Below, in pieces: positions 33,821-42,974 of a stretch of DNA of 64,000 bases. Origin of the DNA: Streptomyces pacificus (lineage in GTDB: Bacteria; Actinomycetota; Actinomycetes; Streptomycetales; Streptomycetaceae); assembly GCF_011766325.1 (NCBI RefSeq), contig NZ_BLLG01000006.1, positions 186,001-250,000 of the forward strand, in the 5' to 3' direction. Position numbers and translations under genes: made by a program. The notes below the pieces were generated by a model. It made no database searches. It worked only from the letters and a program-made list of their open reading frames with translations, and had not been told where the DNA came from. Numbering within the stretch: the stretch's first letter is position 1; each line of letters starts with the position of its first letter.

Positions 33821-34171
33821 CTAAACCCCATTGATAAGAGACATTGAAGACAGTTCACCGCCGCTGTATAGCCAACCACCGGCCAACCAGGTGACCAAAG
33901 GTGACCCGACAACCGCCCAAGAGGTGACTCAAGAGACTAGCAAATAACCAGGTCACACACTATTTAGGTGAAAAGAGAGAACACAAACTACTACTCTCAC
34001 GCTGTAAACCCGGACCCAGCTTCACAACCGCCATTCACCACCACCTACACCCCGACCCTAAGCACACAGACCGACACCGGCCCCCAGAGGCCACACACGC
34101 CCCCAGGAACGCCGAACGGCCCGCCACCGGGGAGACACCGGCAACGGGCCGTGAACGGCGCTCAGGCAGGC
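33821..34171. other. AT-richer non-coding gap with short direct repeats
   Basis: About 350 bases of markedly lower GC between the 239-aa gene and the integrase stop. Three AGGTGAC copies (33889, 33899, 33922) and a nearby inverted AGGTCAC suggest iterons or operator sites. No gene visible. Confidence 0.45.
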
Positions 34172-35935
34172 TCAGATGCTTGCGCTCCCACCAGGCTTCG
34201 CCCAGTGGATACGGGCTCGCTCGTTCACCGGGTCGGGCGCGTACTGTGTGCCGAACGCCGACGCCTTCCGCACTTCCACCCGCTCAACGAAGAGCTTGAG
34301 GAACGCGCGCTTGTCGGCAAGGGTCGCCCCGTGCCACCACGATCCGGGGCCGATAGGGTCGCCTTCGTGAGCTGTCCAGATATCCACGCTGAGGACTTGC
34401 GGAGCCTCCGCCTCAAGAGCCGCTAGGCGCTCGTCTACGGCGCTGAGAGAAGCCTCAAGGCGGTCACGCTTCTGAATGAATCGCTCGCGCCCCGTGGCCC
34501 CCTTGTAGACCCCGGCGTCATAGTCGTCGTACAGCTCGTCCAACGCCGCTTTGTAGTCCGCGCGCTCCGCCACGATGGCCGACTTCTCCGCCACGGCTTC
34601 CGGGGCGCTCACAGTGGCAGCGAAACGACGGGTCGCTTCGGTAAGCAACGCCATATCGTCCGGGTCTTCGTAGTCCAGTGCCACAAGTCGAGACATGACC
34701 GAACGGGCAACGTAGTCGTCCAGCCGGTCACGGAGAATGGAGACGGTTCCCTCGTGCGTGCTCTTTGTTCCCTTCTTACGCTGACATGTGTACGTCGTCA
34801 TGCGCTGGGAGTCTCCGGCTTGCTTGCACATGGTGTGTCCGCCTTCGCAGCGGAGAATGCCCAGCGCGGACAGAAGGGAGTCACCACGCGTGAGAAAAGT
34901 TCCCTTCGGTCTGCTGCCCTCCTTGTGGACGGCAAGGCACTTCTGCAACTCGTGGAACTCGGCAGCGCCGATGATCGGCTCATGGGAGATCACAGGCTTT
35001 CCGTGCTCGTCCCGCACGCTGCGGTAGCCAGTCCGCCTCTGCCACGTGCCGGAGCCGTCTTGCTTCTGAACGGTTTCATACACGGGCTCTGTCAGGTGCC
35101 CCATGAGGCGCGGGTCTGTCAGCACGCGGCGAACGGTGGTCACTTTCCACGAAGGGGCAGCAATACCGCGCTTAGCGTGCGACTCGATGCCCCGGGTCGG
35201 CACGCCCGTTTCGTTGAGCCACGCGCAAACTCCGGTGAGCGAGCCCGGGTGCGGCTTCCCTGGTACGTACGGCACGTCCTTGTGTTCGAGGATGCGCGCG
35301 ACGATCTTCCGAATGACCTCGACTTCGTCCGGCTCGTGGACGAGCACACGGATAACGAGCTTTCCGTTTCGCTGCACTTCCGTGCGGAAGCCAAAGGGCG
35401 GCACTCCGCCAACGAATCCCCCAGCGGCCTTGAGCGTCTTCTTTGTGCCGCTTACCGCCTTGCTCTTGTTCTTGCTTTCCTCGTGCGCGGCGTTGAGCCG
35501 CATGAGAAGCGTGATCAGCCCAACGAGGTCATCCGTAATGGGACCCTCGTACACGCTGACAATCTGCACGCCCAGGCGCTGCAATTCCAGGATGACCGGA
35601 AGAGCGTCCTTCGGCTCTTGCCGGGAAAAGCGGCTGATGTAGTTGACGACGATGACGTCAATCAGCCCGGAGCGCGCGTCACTGAGCATTCGCTCAAAGT
35701 CGGGGCGCTCAACTCCGCTGTACGCGGAAAGGTCGATGTCCTCATACGTGGCCGTGTGCTTGAGGTCATCGGCCTTGTTGATCAGCGCGGTGCACTCGGC
35801 TACCTGCGTGATCGTGCTGCCTTCGCTCTTGTCCTTCCGGGCCTCTGACTGCCTGGCGTAGACGACCGCGCGCCGCACGGCCCCCGCCCTGTCTGACGCA
35901 ACGTCAATCGCGTTGCTGAGTGTGTCTGTCCGCAT
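34172..35935 (-). CDS. Large serine integrase of element 2
   Basis: 587 aa. Catalytic resolvase domain at residues 20-165: VVYARQSEARKDKSEGST (the Ser nucleophile in YARQS), NYISRFSRQEPKDALPVILELQRLG. The recombinase domain (FVGGVPPFGFRTEV to LTDPRLMGHL) and the zinc-ribbon part (ILRCEGGHTMCKQAG ... YTCQRKK, four Cys) follow, then the long coiled-coil region (VAERADYKAALDELYDDYD) that controls directionality. It is 50 bases from the right attachment site. No recombination directionality factor is identified. Confidence 0.93.
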   Translation of the reverse strand: MRTDTLSNAIDVASDRAGAVRRAVVYARQSEARKDKSEGSTITQVAECTALINKADDLKHTATYEDIDLSAYSGVERPDFERMLSDARSGLIDVIVVNYISRFSRQEPKDALPVILELQRLGVQIVSVYEGPITDDLVGLITLLMRLNAAHEESKNKSKAVSGTKKTLKAAGGFVGGVPPFGFRTEVQRNGKLVIRVLVHEPDEVEVIRKIVARILEHKDVPYVPGKPHPGSLTGVCAWLNETGVPTRGIESHAKRGIAAPSWKVTTVRRVLTDPRLMGHLTEPVYETVQKQDGSGTWQRRTGYRSVRDEHGKPVISHEPIIGAAEFHELQKCLAVHKEGSRPKGTFLTRGDSLLSALGILRCEGGHTMCKQAGDSQRMTTYTCQRKKGTKSTHEGTVSILRDRLDDYVARSVMSRLVALDYEDPDDMALLTEATRRFAATVSAPEAVAEKSAIVAERADYKAALDELYDDYDAGVYKGATGRERFIQKRDRLEASLSAVDERLAALEAEAPQVLSVDIWTAHEGDPIGPGSWWHGATLADKRAFLKLFVERVEVRKASAFGTQYAPDPVNERARIHWAKPGGSASI

Positions 35936-35986
35936 GACTGCGAGCGTACCGGATGTGACCTATGTTGCGTAGCAGAAGTCAGGTTG

Positions 35987-37122
35987 TCGCTGACCACCTG
36001 CATCCGCTTCTGCCCCATCACCACACGACGCCCTTCGTGCGGGACGCCGGCGCTCTCGAAGCCGACCGCGGGCAGATGGGGCATCAGCACGGAGGGGCGC
36101 GCCTCCTTCACCTGGAGCACAAGCGACTCGCCCCGGTGGTCCAGCAGCAGGACCACATACGACCGCGTCCCCACACTGCCGGTACCGACGACCCGGAACG
36201 CCACATCGTGGATCGCATACCGCGCGAGCAGCGGCAGGCGGTCCTCCGAAACGGTCTCCAGATACCCGGCGAGCGACGCGGCGACCGCCGCGGCCTCCCT
36301 GTCGGCTACCCGGCGCAGTACCGGCGGAGCGTCCACGAAACGCCGACCCCCGTCGTCGAAGGCCTCGGTCGACTTGGCGGCGAAACGCGCGCTCGTGTTG
36401 TTCCTGGCCTTCTCCGACACCCGCTCCAGGGTGCCGACAAGGTCACGCGCATCGGCGTGGGAGACAAGATCCTCGTCCGCGATGGCGTTCCACGCGTCCA
36501 GCACCGGGAGCTTGGCCAGCAGCCGCATCGTGCGCCGGTATGAGCCGGCCACGTCGAACGCGGCCTCGCGGCACACGTCCTCGTCGGCACCCGCCTCGCG
36601 GCCGGCGAGCACAAGGGAGGTGGCGAGCCTCTTGAGGTCCCACTCCCAGGGGCCGACTGCGGTCTCGTCGAAGTCGTTGAGGTCGATCACGAGACTGCCG
36701 CGCGCGTCGCCGTACAGACCGAAGTTGGCGGCGTGCGCGTCGCCGCAGATCTGCGCCGCGATGCCGGTGACCGGCGTCCTCGCCAGGTCATGGGCCATCA
36801 GCCCGGCGGAACCGCGCAGAAAGGCGAACGGGGCTGCCGCCATCCTGCCCACGCGGATCGGGGTGAGCTCGGGGACCCGGCCCCGGCTGGACTCCGCCAC
36901 GGCCTGGACCGCGTCGGGACGCCCCTCTGCGAGCACCATGGCGTCATGGGAGGAACGGGGCAACTGACGGCGCAGAGCCTTGCCGTCCCGTTTGGGAGAG
37001 TCCGGCACGCCACCCGGCACCCGGCGGGCGAAGCCCGCGACCTCCGGTATGCGCGCCTCCTCCGACACCGCCCGCGGGTACAGCACCGCCCGCCGGTACG
37101 CCGCCACTTCGGCCCCACTCAT
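35987..37122 (-). pseudogene. 5' fragment of DUF2252 gene split by element 2
   Basis: About 378 codons from ATG 37122 encode the DUF2252 kinase-like fold: MAAAPFAFLRGSA, CGDAHAANFGLYGDARG, LVIDLNDFDETAVGPWEWDLKRL (a HxD-like and DFD-like arrangement of a phosphotransferase fold) and VGTGSVGTRSYVVLL. It breaks after MQVVSD. The open frame continues for 62 element-derived codons to 35800, overlapping the integrase 5' end in another frame. The C-terminal ~107 residues are at 29672. The protein is probably inactive. Confidence 0.85.
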
Positions 37123-37576
37123 GGCGTGACCGCCTCCCCCGCTGTCGTGCAACATCACGTGGCCACGACCGTACCGCCGGACAGTGCCGCCGTCTCCCCC
37201 TGTGGAAAACGGCTTCCCGCCGTTCCACCCGCACCGGCCTCCGCGCGGATCTCGCCACGACCGACTCCGGGACCCCCGACAAGGGATACGCGCCGGGAAC
37301 GTCATCGCCCCCTTGAGGCTGTCGGCACCGAGGCCCCGCCATCGGCGCCCGGTGCGCGGGGCGGCACGGCAGCGGGTCGGGGCGGAGGGCTCCGCCCTCC
37401 CCGGTGGCACCTCCACGACACCGAGGCCCCGGCCGGGCCGTTCCCCGGTGCGCGGCCGCGTGAGAGTCGAGACCCGAGTCCGATCGGAGTCCGCCGCGAC
37501 GTGGCCGTCAGCAGATGCGTCGACCGATCACTGCACCAGTCGACACCCTATGGTCGAGGCCATGTAGTCGAACCCG
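37123..37576. other. Divergent region between DUF2252 and PadR genes
   Basis: About 450 bases. Apart from the PadR-type palindrome at its right end no gene or element is seen; it contains the promoters of both genes. Confidence 0.5.
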
Positions 37577-37596
37577 TATAGTCGAAACCGACTATA
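37577..37596. promoter_or_regulatory. PadR operator palindrome
   Basis: TATAGTCG-AAAC-CGACTATA, perfect 8-base arms, 12 bases before the padR-like ATG and next to its ribosome site. A second half-site AGTCGAA occurs at 37566. Expected to autoregulate the regulator and ABC genes. Confidence 0.7.
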
Positions 37597-37608
37597 GGAG
37601 GCGGAAGC

Positions 37609-38265
37609 ATGTCGACGCGCAAACGGCCGGTCTCCAACCTGCTCGGGCTCGCAGTCCTCGGACTGCTGCTGGAGCGGCCGATGCATCCGTACGAGATGGC
37701 CACGACTTTGCGGGAGCGCAACAAGGACACCAGCTTCAAGGTCAAGACCGGTTCGCTCTACGACGTCGTCGAGTCACTCGTCCGGGCAGGCTGGATCGCC
37801 GAACACAGCACCGAGCGCGCCGGACGCCGACCGGAGCGCAGGGTGTACGCCCACACCGAGCTGGGCCGCAAGGAGTTCATGAGCTGGCTGGACGAACTCG
37901 TCCGCACACCGGCGAGGGAGTATCCCCGCTTCCTCGCCGCGGTGAGCTACCTCGGCGCCCTCGGGCCGGAACGCGCGGTCCGGGCTCTGCGGGAACGCAC
38001 CGCACGGCTGAACGAGGAGATCGACCAGGCCCGTCAGACGCAGGCCGAGGTGCTGCGCCATCAGACACCACGGCTGTTCGTGATCGAACTCGAATACGCC
38101 CTGACCATGGCCGAGGCAGAGCGGGACTGGGCCGGCCGGATCGCCGACGAGATCCAGGACGGCACCCTCGCCTGGCCCGAACTGACCACCAGGCAAGGCC
38201 GTCAGGTGTGGACCGACCAAGGAGGCCGGGAAGAGCACGAAGAGCACGAAGGACGGCAGGCGTGA
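37609..38265 (+). CDS. PadR-family regulator
   Basis: 218 aa. PadR winged helix: LLGLAVLGLLLERPMHPYEMATTLRER and KVKTGSLYDVVESLVRAGWIAEHS, then RVYAHTELGRKEF. The C-terminal helical domain dimerises. First gene of an operon with an ABC exporter, which it most likely represses until a drug or metabolite binds. RBS GGAGGCGG before ATG 37609. Confidence 0.92.
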   Translation: MSTRKRPVSNLLGLAVLGLLLERPMHPYEMATTLRERNKDTSFKVKTGSLYDVVESLVRAGWIAEHSTERAGRRPERRVYAHTELGRKEFMSWLDELVRTPAREYPRFLAAVSYLGALGPERAVRALRERTARLNEEIDQARQTQAEVLRHQTPRLFVIELEYALTMAEAERDWAGRIADEIQDGTLAWPELTTRQGRQVWTDQGGREEHEEHEGRQA

Positions 38266-38324
38266 CCACACCCCCCGCGCGGCACCGGCGTGCCGTACAC
38301 GATCCGTCACAGGAGGCGTTACCC

Positions 38325-39305
38325 ATGATCGAGGCCAAGGGGCTGGCCAAGACTTTCCACACCGGGCAGGGCCGCGTCGAGGCGGTGGCCGGAGTCGACT
38401 TCACCGTGAACGAGGGGGAAACCGTCGGCTTCCTCGGCCCCAACGGTGCCGGCAAGACGACCACCATGCGGATGCTCACCACCCTGCTCGGCCCGAGTGC
38501 GGGCACGGCAGCCATCGCCGGGTGCGATCTGCTGCAGGAGGCGGCGAAGGTCCGGACGCACATCGGCTACGTCTCCCAGGCAGGCGGGTCCAAGCCCGGC
38601 TCCCCGGTCCGCAGGGACATCGCCCTGCAGGCCCGCCTCTACGGGATGTCCCGCCCCGAGGCCGAGGCCCGCGCCGACGAGGTGATCGCGCAGCTCGGCC
38701 TCGAAGAGCTGGCGAACCGCGTCATCCTGACGCTGTCGGGCGGCCAGCGCCGCCGCGTCGACCTGGCACTCGGCCTGGTGCACGAACCGAGAGTGCTCTT
38801 CCTCGACGAGCCCACCGCCAACCTCGACCCCGAGAGCCGCAACCGCGTCTGGGAACACATCCGCCGCCTGCGCGACGAGCACGGCACCACCGTGTTCCTC
38901 AGCACCCATTACCTGGACGAGGCCGACAAACTCTGCGATCGGGTCCTGATCATCGACAAGGGCCGCATCGTCGCCCAGGACAGCCCGCAGAACCTGAAGT
39001 CCGCCATCGCCCACGACACCATCGAGATCGAGATCGCCGGCGACGCGGCACGAGCCGCCGCACTGATCGACGCCCACCCGGAGGTCCACGGCGTGTCGGT
39101 GAACGGCACCCTGCTGTCGATTGGCTGCCGAGGCGCCGAACGCCTTCTCCCCGACCTGCTGCGCGAACTGGAGTCCGCGCACATCCGGGCGGACTCCCTG
39201 CGCGTGGCGAGGCCCTCGCTCGACGACGTCTTCATGACCATGACCATGACCATGACCATGACCGACCGCCGTCCGCAGCCGGGCGCGAACGCCGTCCGCG
39301 CCTGA
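38325..39305 (+). CDS. ABC transporter ATP-binding protein (DrrA-like drug resistance type)
   Basis: 326 aa. Walker A GPNGAGKTT at residue ~45, signature LSGGQRRRVDLAL, Walker B LFLDEPTANLD and switch STHYLDEADKLCD. The C-terminal extension matches the DrrA regulatory domain. A hexanucleotide repeat near the end encodes FMTMTMTMTMT. 60 bases after padR; the permease follows after 10 bases. Confidence 0.92.
   Translation: MIEAKGLAKTFHTGQGRVEAVAGVDFTVNEGETVGFLGPNGAGKTTTMRMLTTLLGPSAGTAAIAGCDLLQEAAKVRTHIGYVSQAGGSKPGSPVRRDIALQARLYGMSRPEAEARADEVIAQLGLEELANRVILTLSGGQRRRVDLALGLVHEPRVLFLDEPTANLDPESRNRVWEHIRRLRDEHGTTVFLSTHYLDEADKLCDRVLIIDKGRIVAQDSPQNLKSAIAHDTIEIEIAGDAARAAALIDAHPEVHGVSVNGTLLSIGCRGAERLLPDLLRELESAHIRADSLRVARPSLDDVFMTMTMTMTMTDRRPQPGANAVRA
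39234..39263 (+). repeat. (ATGACC)5 hexanucleotide repeat in the ABC ATPase gene
   Basis: Five perfect ATGACC units give alternating Met-Thr in the C-terminal tail. Length changes would keep the frame. Confidence 0.95.
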
Positions 39306-39315
39306 AGGGAGCCCG

Positions 39316-40071
39316 ATGATGCACACGGTTCGAGACGCGGGAATCATCTTCCGGGACGAGGCGTCGGCCGCCGCGCAGAAGAGGACGGGCCTCCTCATCG
39401 GCCTCGTCCAACCGTTCGTCTACCTGGCCCTCTTCGGCCCGCTCCTGGTCAGGATGCTGCCGGAGAGCGGTCCGTCCGCCTGGCAGGTCTACATCCCGGG
39501 CCTGCTCGTCCAACTGGGCCTCTTCGCCACCGGATACGCCGGCTTCGGCCTGATCCCCGATGTCCGCTCCGGCTATCTGGAGCGGCTTCGGGTAACCCCG
39601 GCGAGCCGACTCGGGCTGCTGCTGGGCCGGGTGATGTGGGACGTGCTGGCTCTGTTCATCCAGTCGGTCGCCATCGTCCTCATCGCCCTGCTGTTCGGGC
39701 TGCGTGCTCCCCTGGGAGGCGTATTGGCCGCCATCGCCATGATGATGCTCGTCGGGATCAGTCTGGCCTTCCTCTCCTACTCGCTGGCCCTGAAGCTGAC
39801 ATCGGAGTGGCTCTTCGCGCCCGTCCTCAACGGCATTGCCCTGCCGCTCATGCTGCTGTCCGGCATCCTCCTGCCGCTCTCGTACGCCCCCGGTTGGCTG
39901 AAGGCCATCGGCTCCGCCAATCCCTTGCGGTACGCGGTGGACGCCATGCGCGGATGCTTCGCCGGCGAGTACGGCTCGGATGCCGTCCTGACCGGTCTGG
40001 CCGTGGTGGTCGCGCTGATGATCGTGTCAGCGACGGCCGGTACCCGCGTCTTCGCCGGACACAACGCCTGA
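39316..40071 (+). CDS. ABC-2 type permease (DrrB-like)
   Basis: 251 aa with six hydrophobic segments, e.g. LLIGLVQPFVYLALFGPLLV, VLALFIQSVAIVLIALLFGL and LTGLAVVVALMIVSA. The ABC-2 landmark YLERLRVTPASRLGLLLGRV and the cytoplasmic motif GWLKAIGSANPLRYAVDAMRG are present. Partner of the preceding ATPase; exports an unknown substrate. Confidence 0.92.
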   Translation: MMHTVRDAGIIFRDEASAAAQKRTGLLIGLVQPFVYLALFGPLLVRMLPESGPSAWQVYIPGLLVQLGLFATGYAGFGLIPDVRSGYLERLRVTPASRLGLLLGRVMWDVLALFIQSVAIVLIALLFGLRAPLGGVLAAIAMMMLVGISLAFLSYSLALKLTSEWLFAPVLNGIALPLMLLSGILLPLSYAPGWLKAIGSANPLRYAVDAMRGCFAGEYGSDAVLTGLAVVVALMIVSATAGTRVFAGHNA

Positions 40072-40207
40072 GCCTCCCGCGTCTCCACCCCTCCAGGTCT
40101 CCGGTGTCCTCGCGGGCGCGGCGGACGACTGCCGCGGTGCGGTCGCATGGCGACCCCTTGGCACAGGCGCCTGCGCACCGCCAACCCCGGCCGCGGCAGC
40201 AAATGGA

Positions 40208-40239
40208 AACGGCCTCATCGTGATCACGATGAGGCCGTT
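40208..40239 (-). terminator. Perfect 32-bp palindrome downstream of tRNA-Leu
   Basis: AACGGCCTCATCG, then TGATCA, then the exact complement. Lies 41 bases beyond the tRNA 3' end and 137 bases after the permease stop; serves both as a bidirectional terminator. Confidence 0.75.
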
Positions 40240-40279
40240 CCGCCACTGATGAGAACACCGATCCATCGATGCTCCTGAG

Positions 40280-40363
40280 TGCGCGAGGGGGGAGTTGAAC
40301 CCCCACGCCCTTGCGGGCACTGGAACCTGAATCCAGCGCGTCTGCCTATTCCGCCACCCGCGC
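40280..40363 (-). tRNA. tRNA-Leu (CAG)
   Basis: Starts GCGCGGGTGGCGGAATAGG on the minus strand, with A-box GTGGCGGAATAGGCAGACGC, anticodon stem-loop CTGGA-TTCAGGT-TCCAG (CAG, reads CUG), a class II variable arm (GTGCCCGCAAGGGCGT), and T-arm GGGGGTTCAACTCCCCC. The acceptor ends CTCGCGC with discriminator A; CCA is not encoded. Confidence 0.96.
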
Positions 40364-41437
40364 ATTTGGGTGCTGCCGCCGTGTCTCTCACCCGTTCGGT
40401 GCGATCGCCTGGCGACATGCAGAAGATTAGCACGCTGCGGCGGGTCGATTCACATCCGTTGTTCCGGGGGACTACCGGCTGCAGAGGCGACAGAAGACGA
40501 CCGAGGCGACAGAGGAAAGAGAGCGGACGCCTGCCGGGGCACGCCTGGGGCCCCGGCCCGGCTCGAAGGCGCCAGTACGGCGGCATCACGACGGCAGTCA
40601 GCCGCCAAGCCGGGACGCGTCGGCTCCGGTCCGGTTCCCGAGCCGTGTACGTGGTCGCGGTCGTGTCCCTGGTGGCGGGGTGCTCAACGCAGGTCCCCGC
40701 CGGAGCCCTCGCCGGGATCTCCACGGCAGAGGCTCACTCGCGAAGTCGCGGGACCGGGCACCCTCGCGGCGCCCGGGTGCACCCTTGCGGCGTCGAGGAG
40801 GGGCGGCGAGGCGGCGACGGGCCCCGGGCCGGTGCACCGGCAGAGGGGTGGAACCTGCGGACGAGACGGTGCGAAGGACGGCGGAGGGGAGAGGAGGTGA
40901 GGGGAGGTGAGGGGAGAGGAGGGGGTGAGGGGACGAAGTGGAGCCGGAAGACGAAGGGGTGCCGGAAGCGGGGGGACACGGGCCACCGGAGGGGACGGGC
41001 CACCAGGGGTGACGAGCCGGTCGGGGCCGGGCGGGAGACAACCAGAGGAAAGGCAGGAGACAGGCAGAAGACAGCCAGGAGACAGGAAGGGAACGGACCC
41101 AGGGCACTGGCAGGGGCCGGCAGGAAACCGGGCAGGGGCCCCGCACAGGAGACGGCCGGAGGCCAGGCGGATGCCGGGCGGATGCCAGGCGGAGGCCGGG
41201 CGGATGCCGGGCCCCGAGACGCAGCGCGCCCGCGGGTGCTCCTCGCCGGGGTGCCGGCGGGCCCCCGCTCCCCCGGGACGCACCCCGGGTGCGGGACACT
41301 GGCAGCGGGCCGCCTCTACGATCCGTGTGAGAGGTGACACTCATCGACGGGGCAGACAAGGGGAACCAGCCGATTTCCCGACGCGTGGATACGATCAGTA
41401 AGCAGTACCAGGACGACACCGACGGAGGAGGTGCCAC
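40364..41437. other. Purine-biased low-complexity region without a gene
   Basis: About 1 kb between tRNA-Leu and fhaA. The plus strand is rich in A and G (GAGGTGAGGGGAGGTGAGGGG type runs around 40890-40930, GGCAGGAGACAGGCAGAAGAC around 41050), and long open frames on both strands are composition artefacts. An 11-bp tandem repeat is near the right end. The fhaA promoter must be inside. Confidence 0.6.
41162..41212 (+). repeat. 11-bp tandem repeat GCC[A/G]GGCGGA[T/G]
   Basis: Four complete units plus a partial one in the non-coding region before fhaA. Confidence 0.85.
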
Positions 41438-42307
41438 ATGGGAGTTCTGAAGCGTTTCGAGCAGAGGCTCGAAGGCCTGGTCAACGGCACCTTCGCCAAG
41501 GTCTTCAAGTCCGAGGTCCAGCCGGTCGAGATCGCGGGCGCCCTCCAGCGCGAGTGCGACAACAACGCGACCATCTGGAACAAGGACCGCACGGTCGTCC
41601 CCAACGACTTCATCGTGGAACTGAGCACGCCCGACTACGAGCGGCTCAGCCCCTACTCCGGCCAGCTCGGCGACGAGCTCTCGGGCCTGGTCCGGGACTA
41701 CGCCAAGCAGCAGCGCTACACCTTCATGGGCCCGATCAAGGTCCATCTGGAGAAGGCCGACGACCTCGACACCGGTCTGTACCGGGTGCGCAGCCGCACC
41801 CTGGCGTCGAGTACGTCGCAGTCGCCCGGCCCTGCGCCCACGGGCCCGGGAGCGGGTCAGACAGCCGCCCCGCAGGGGCCCCAGCGCGGCGGTTACGGCT
41901 ATCCTCCCGCCGGTGCGCCCCCCATGCCGCCCGCCCCGCCGCCCGCCGCCGGGCCCGGCGGCGGGCCCGGCCACGGAGCGGCCCCCGAGGGGCGTCCCGG
42001 GGCGTCCGCCCCGATGCCGGGCACCCAGGTGCGCCGCTGGATCGAGATCAACGGCACCCGCCACCAGATCTCCCGCCCGACGATGGTGCTGGGCCGCAGC
42101 ACCGACGCCGACGTGCGGATCGACGACCCCGGCGTCTCCCGCCGGCACTGCGAGATCCGGACCGGAACGCCCTCGACGATCCAGGATCTCGGGTCCACCA
42201 ACGGCATCGTGGTGGACGGGCAGCACACCACCCGCGCTACGCTCCGCGACGGCTCGCGGATCGTCGTGGGCAGCACCACCATCGTTTACCGGCAAGCCGA
42301 AGGGTGA
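41438..42307 (+). CDS. fhaA: FHA protein FhaA (DUF3662-FHA)
   Basis: 289 aa. Residues 1-115 are the DUF3662 domain (GVLKRFEQRLEGLVNGTFAKVFKSEVQPVEIAGAL). A Pro/Gly-rich linker follows, then a C-terminal FHA domain (VLGRSTDADVRIDDPGVSRRHCEI, DLGSTNGIVVDG). FHA domains bind phosphothreonine, here probably of PknB or its substrates, linking phosphorylation to cell-wall growth. First gene of the fhaA-fhaB-pstP-ftsW-pbpA-pknB block; RBS GGAGGAGG. Confidence 0.94.
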   Translation: MGVLKRFEQRLEGLVNGTFAKVFKSEVQPVEIAGALQRECDNNATIWNKDRTVVPNDFIVELSTPDYERLSPYSGQLGDELSGLVRDYAKQQRYTFMGPIKVHLEKADDLDTGLYRVRSRTLASSTSQSPGPAPTGPGAGQTAAPQGPQRGGYGYPPAGAPPMPPAPPPAAGPGGGPGHGAAPEGRPGASAPMPGTQVRRWIEINGTRHQISRPTMVLGRSTDADVRIDDPGVSRRHCEIRTGTPSTIQDLGSTNGIVVDGQHTTRATLRDGSRIVVGSTTIVYRQAEG

Positions 42308-42317
42308 AGCGGGGGCA

Positions 42318-42815
42318 ATGTCAGAGCTGACCCTGACGGTCATGCGGCTGGGTTTCCTGGCCGTTCTGTGGCTGTTCGTCATCGTGGCCGTCCAGGTCAT
42401 CCGCAGCGATCTGTTCGGTACCCGCGTCACGCAGCGCGGCTCGCGCCGCAACGCCGACGCGCGGCCCCAGCAGGCCGCCCGTCAGCCCGCCGCGCCCGCG
42501 CAGCAGCGCCAGCGCAGGGGGGCGCCCACGAAGCTGGTCGTCACCGAGGGCTCCCTCAACGGCACCACGGTCGCGCTGCAGGGGCAGACGATCACGCTGG
42601 GCCGGGCGCACGACTCCACCATCGTGCTGGACGACGACTACGCCTCCAGCCGGCATGCCAGGATCTACCCGGACCGTGACGGCCAGTGGATCGTCGAGGA
42701 CCTCGGGTCCACCAACGGCACGTATCTCAACCGGACCCGCCTCACCACCCCGACACCGGTTCCGCCGGGCGCGCCGATCCGTATCGGCAAGACCGTCATC
42801 GAGCTGCGGAAGTAG
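42318..42815 (+). CDS. fhaB: FHA protein FhaB
   Basis: 165 aa. One N-terminal membrane helix (LGFLAVLWLFVIVAVQVI), a short Gln/Arg/Ala linker, and a C-terminal FHA domain (LGRAHDSTIVLDDDYASSRHARI, VEDLGSTNGTYLN). A membrane-anchored phosphothreonine reader, related to mycobacterial FipA/FhaB, thought to scaffold division proteins. 10 bases after fhaA. Confidence 0.94.
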   Translation: MSELTLTVMRLGFLAVLWLFVIVAVQVIRSDLFGTRVTQRGSRRNADARPQQAARQPAAPAQQRQRRGAPTKLVVTEGSLNGTTVALQGQTITLGRAHDSTIVLDDDYASSRHARIYPDRDGQWIVEDLGSTNGTYLNRTRLTTPTPVPPGAPIRIGKTVIELRK

Positions 42816-42974
42816 TACGACAATGAGCGAGCGGAGCGAGCGAACCGCGGCGGTCCGCACGGAGGACCCCGCAGCGGTCCCGGCGAGGGACCGGGGCAGG
42901 CTCCCGACCGGAGGGTGGGCAGTGTGGCTCGAGACCGGCTGTACCCCGAAGCGGCGTCGACAGGGCAGGTGGAC

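Larger units (their letters stand above)
29994..35989. mobile_element. Element 2: integrative element with large serine integrase in a DUF2252 gene
   Basis: About 6.0 kb between host-gene halves, sharing a 3-base core TCG (29994-29996 and 35987-35989). The integrase lies next to the right end and reads away from it, as is normal. Content: two tiny Cys-rich proteins, an XRE/TPR regulator, a small resolvase, an uncharacterised 239-aa protein, an AT-richer gap and the integrase. No transfer or replication genes are obvious. Unlike element 1 it does not restore the target gene. Confidence 0.8.

Noticed and set aside
34172..35935. Element 2 integrase as the enzyme that inserted element 1
   Set aside because: The deduced att arms and cores (TTGGA against TCG) are different, so there is no sequence support.
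40364..41340. Long open frames on both strands between tRNA-Leu and fhaA
   Set aside because: They are repetitive, with no family resemblance, and occur in several frames at once; they are expected from biased composition.
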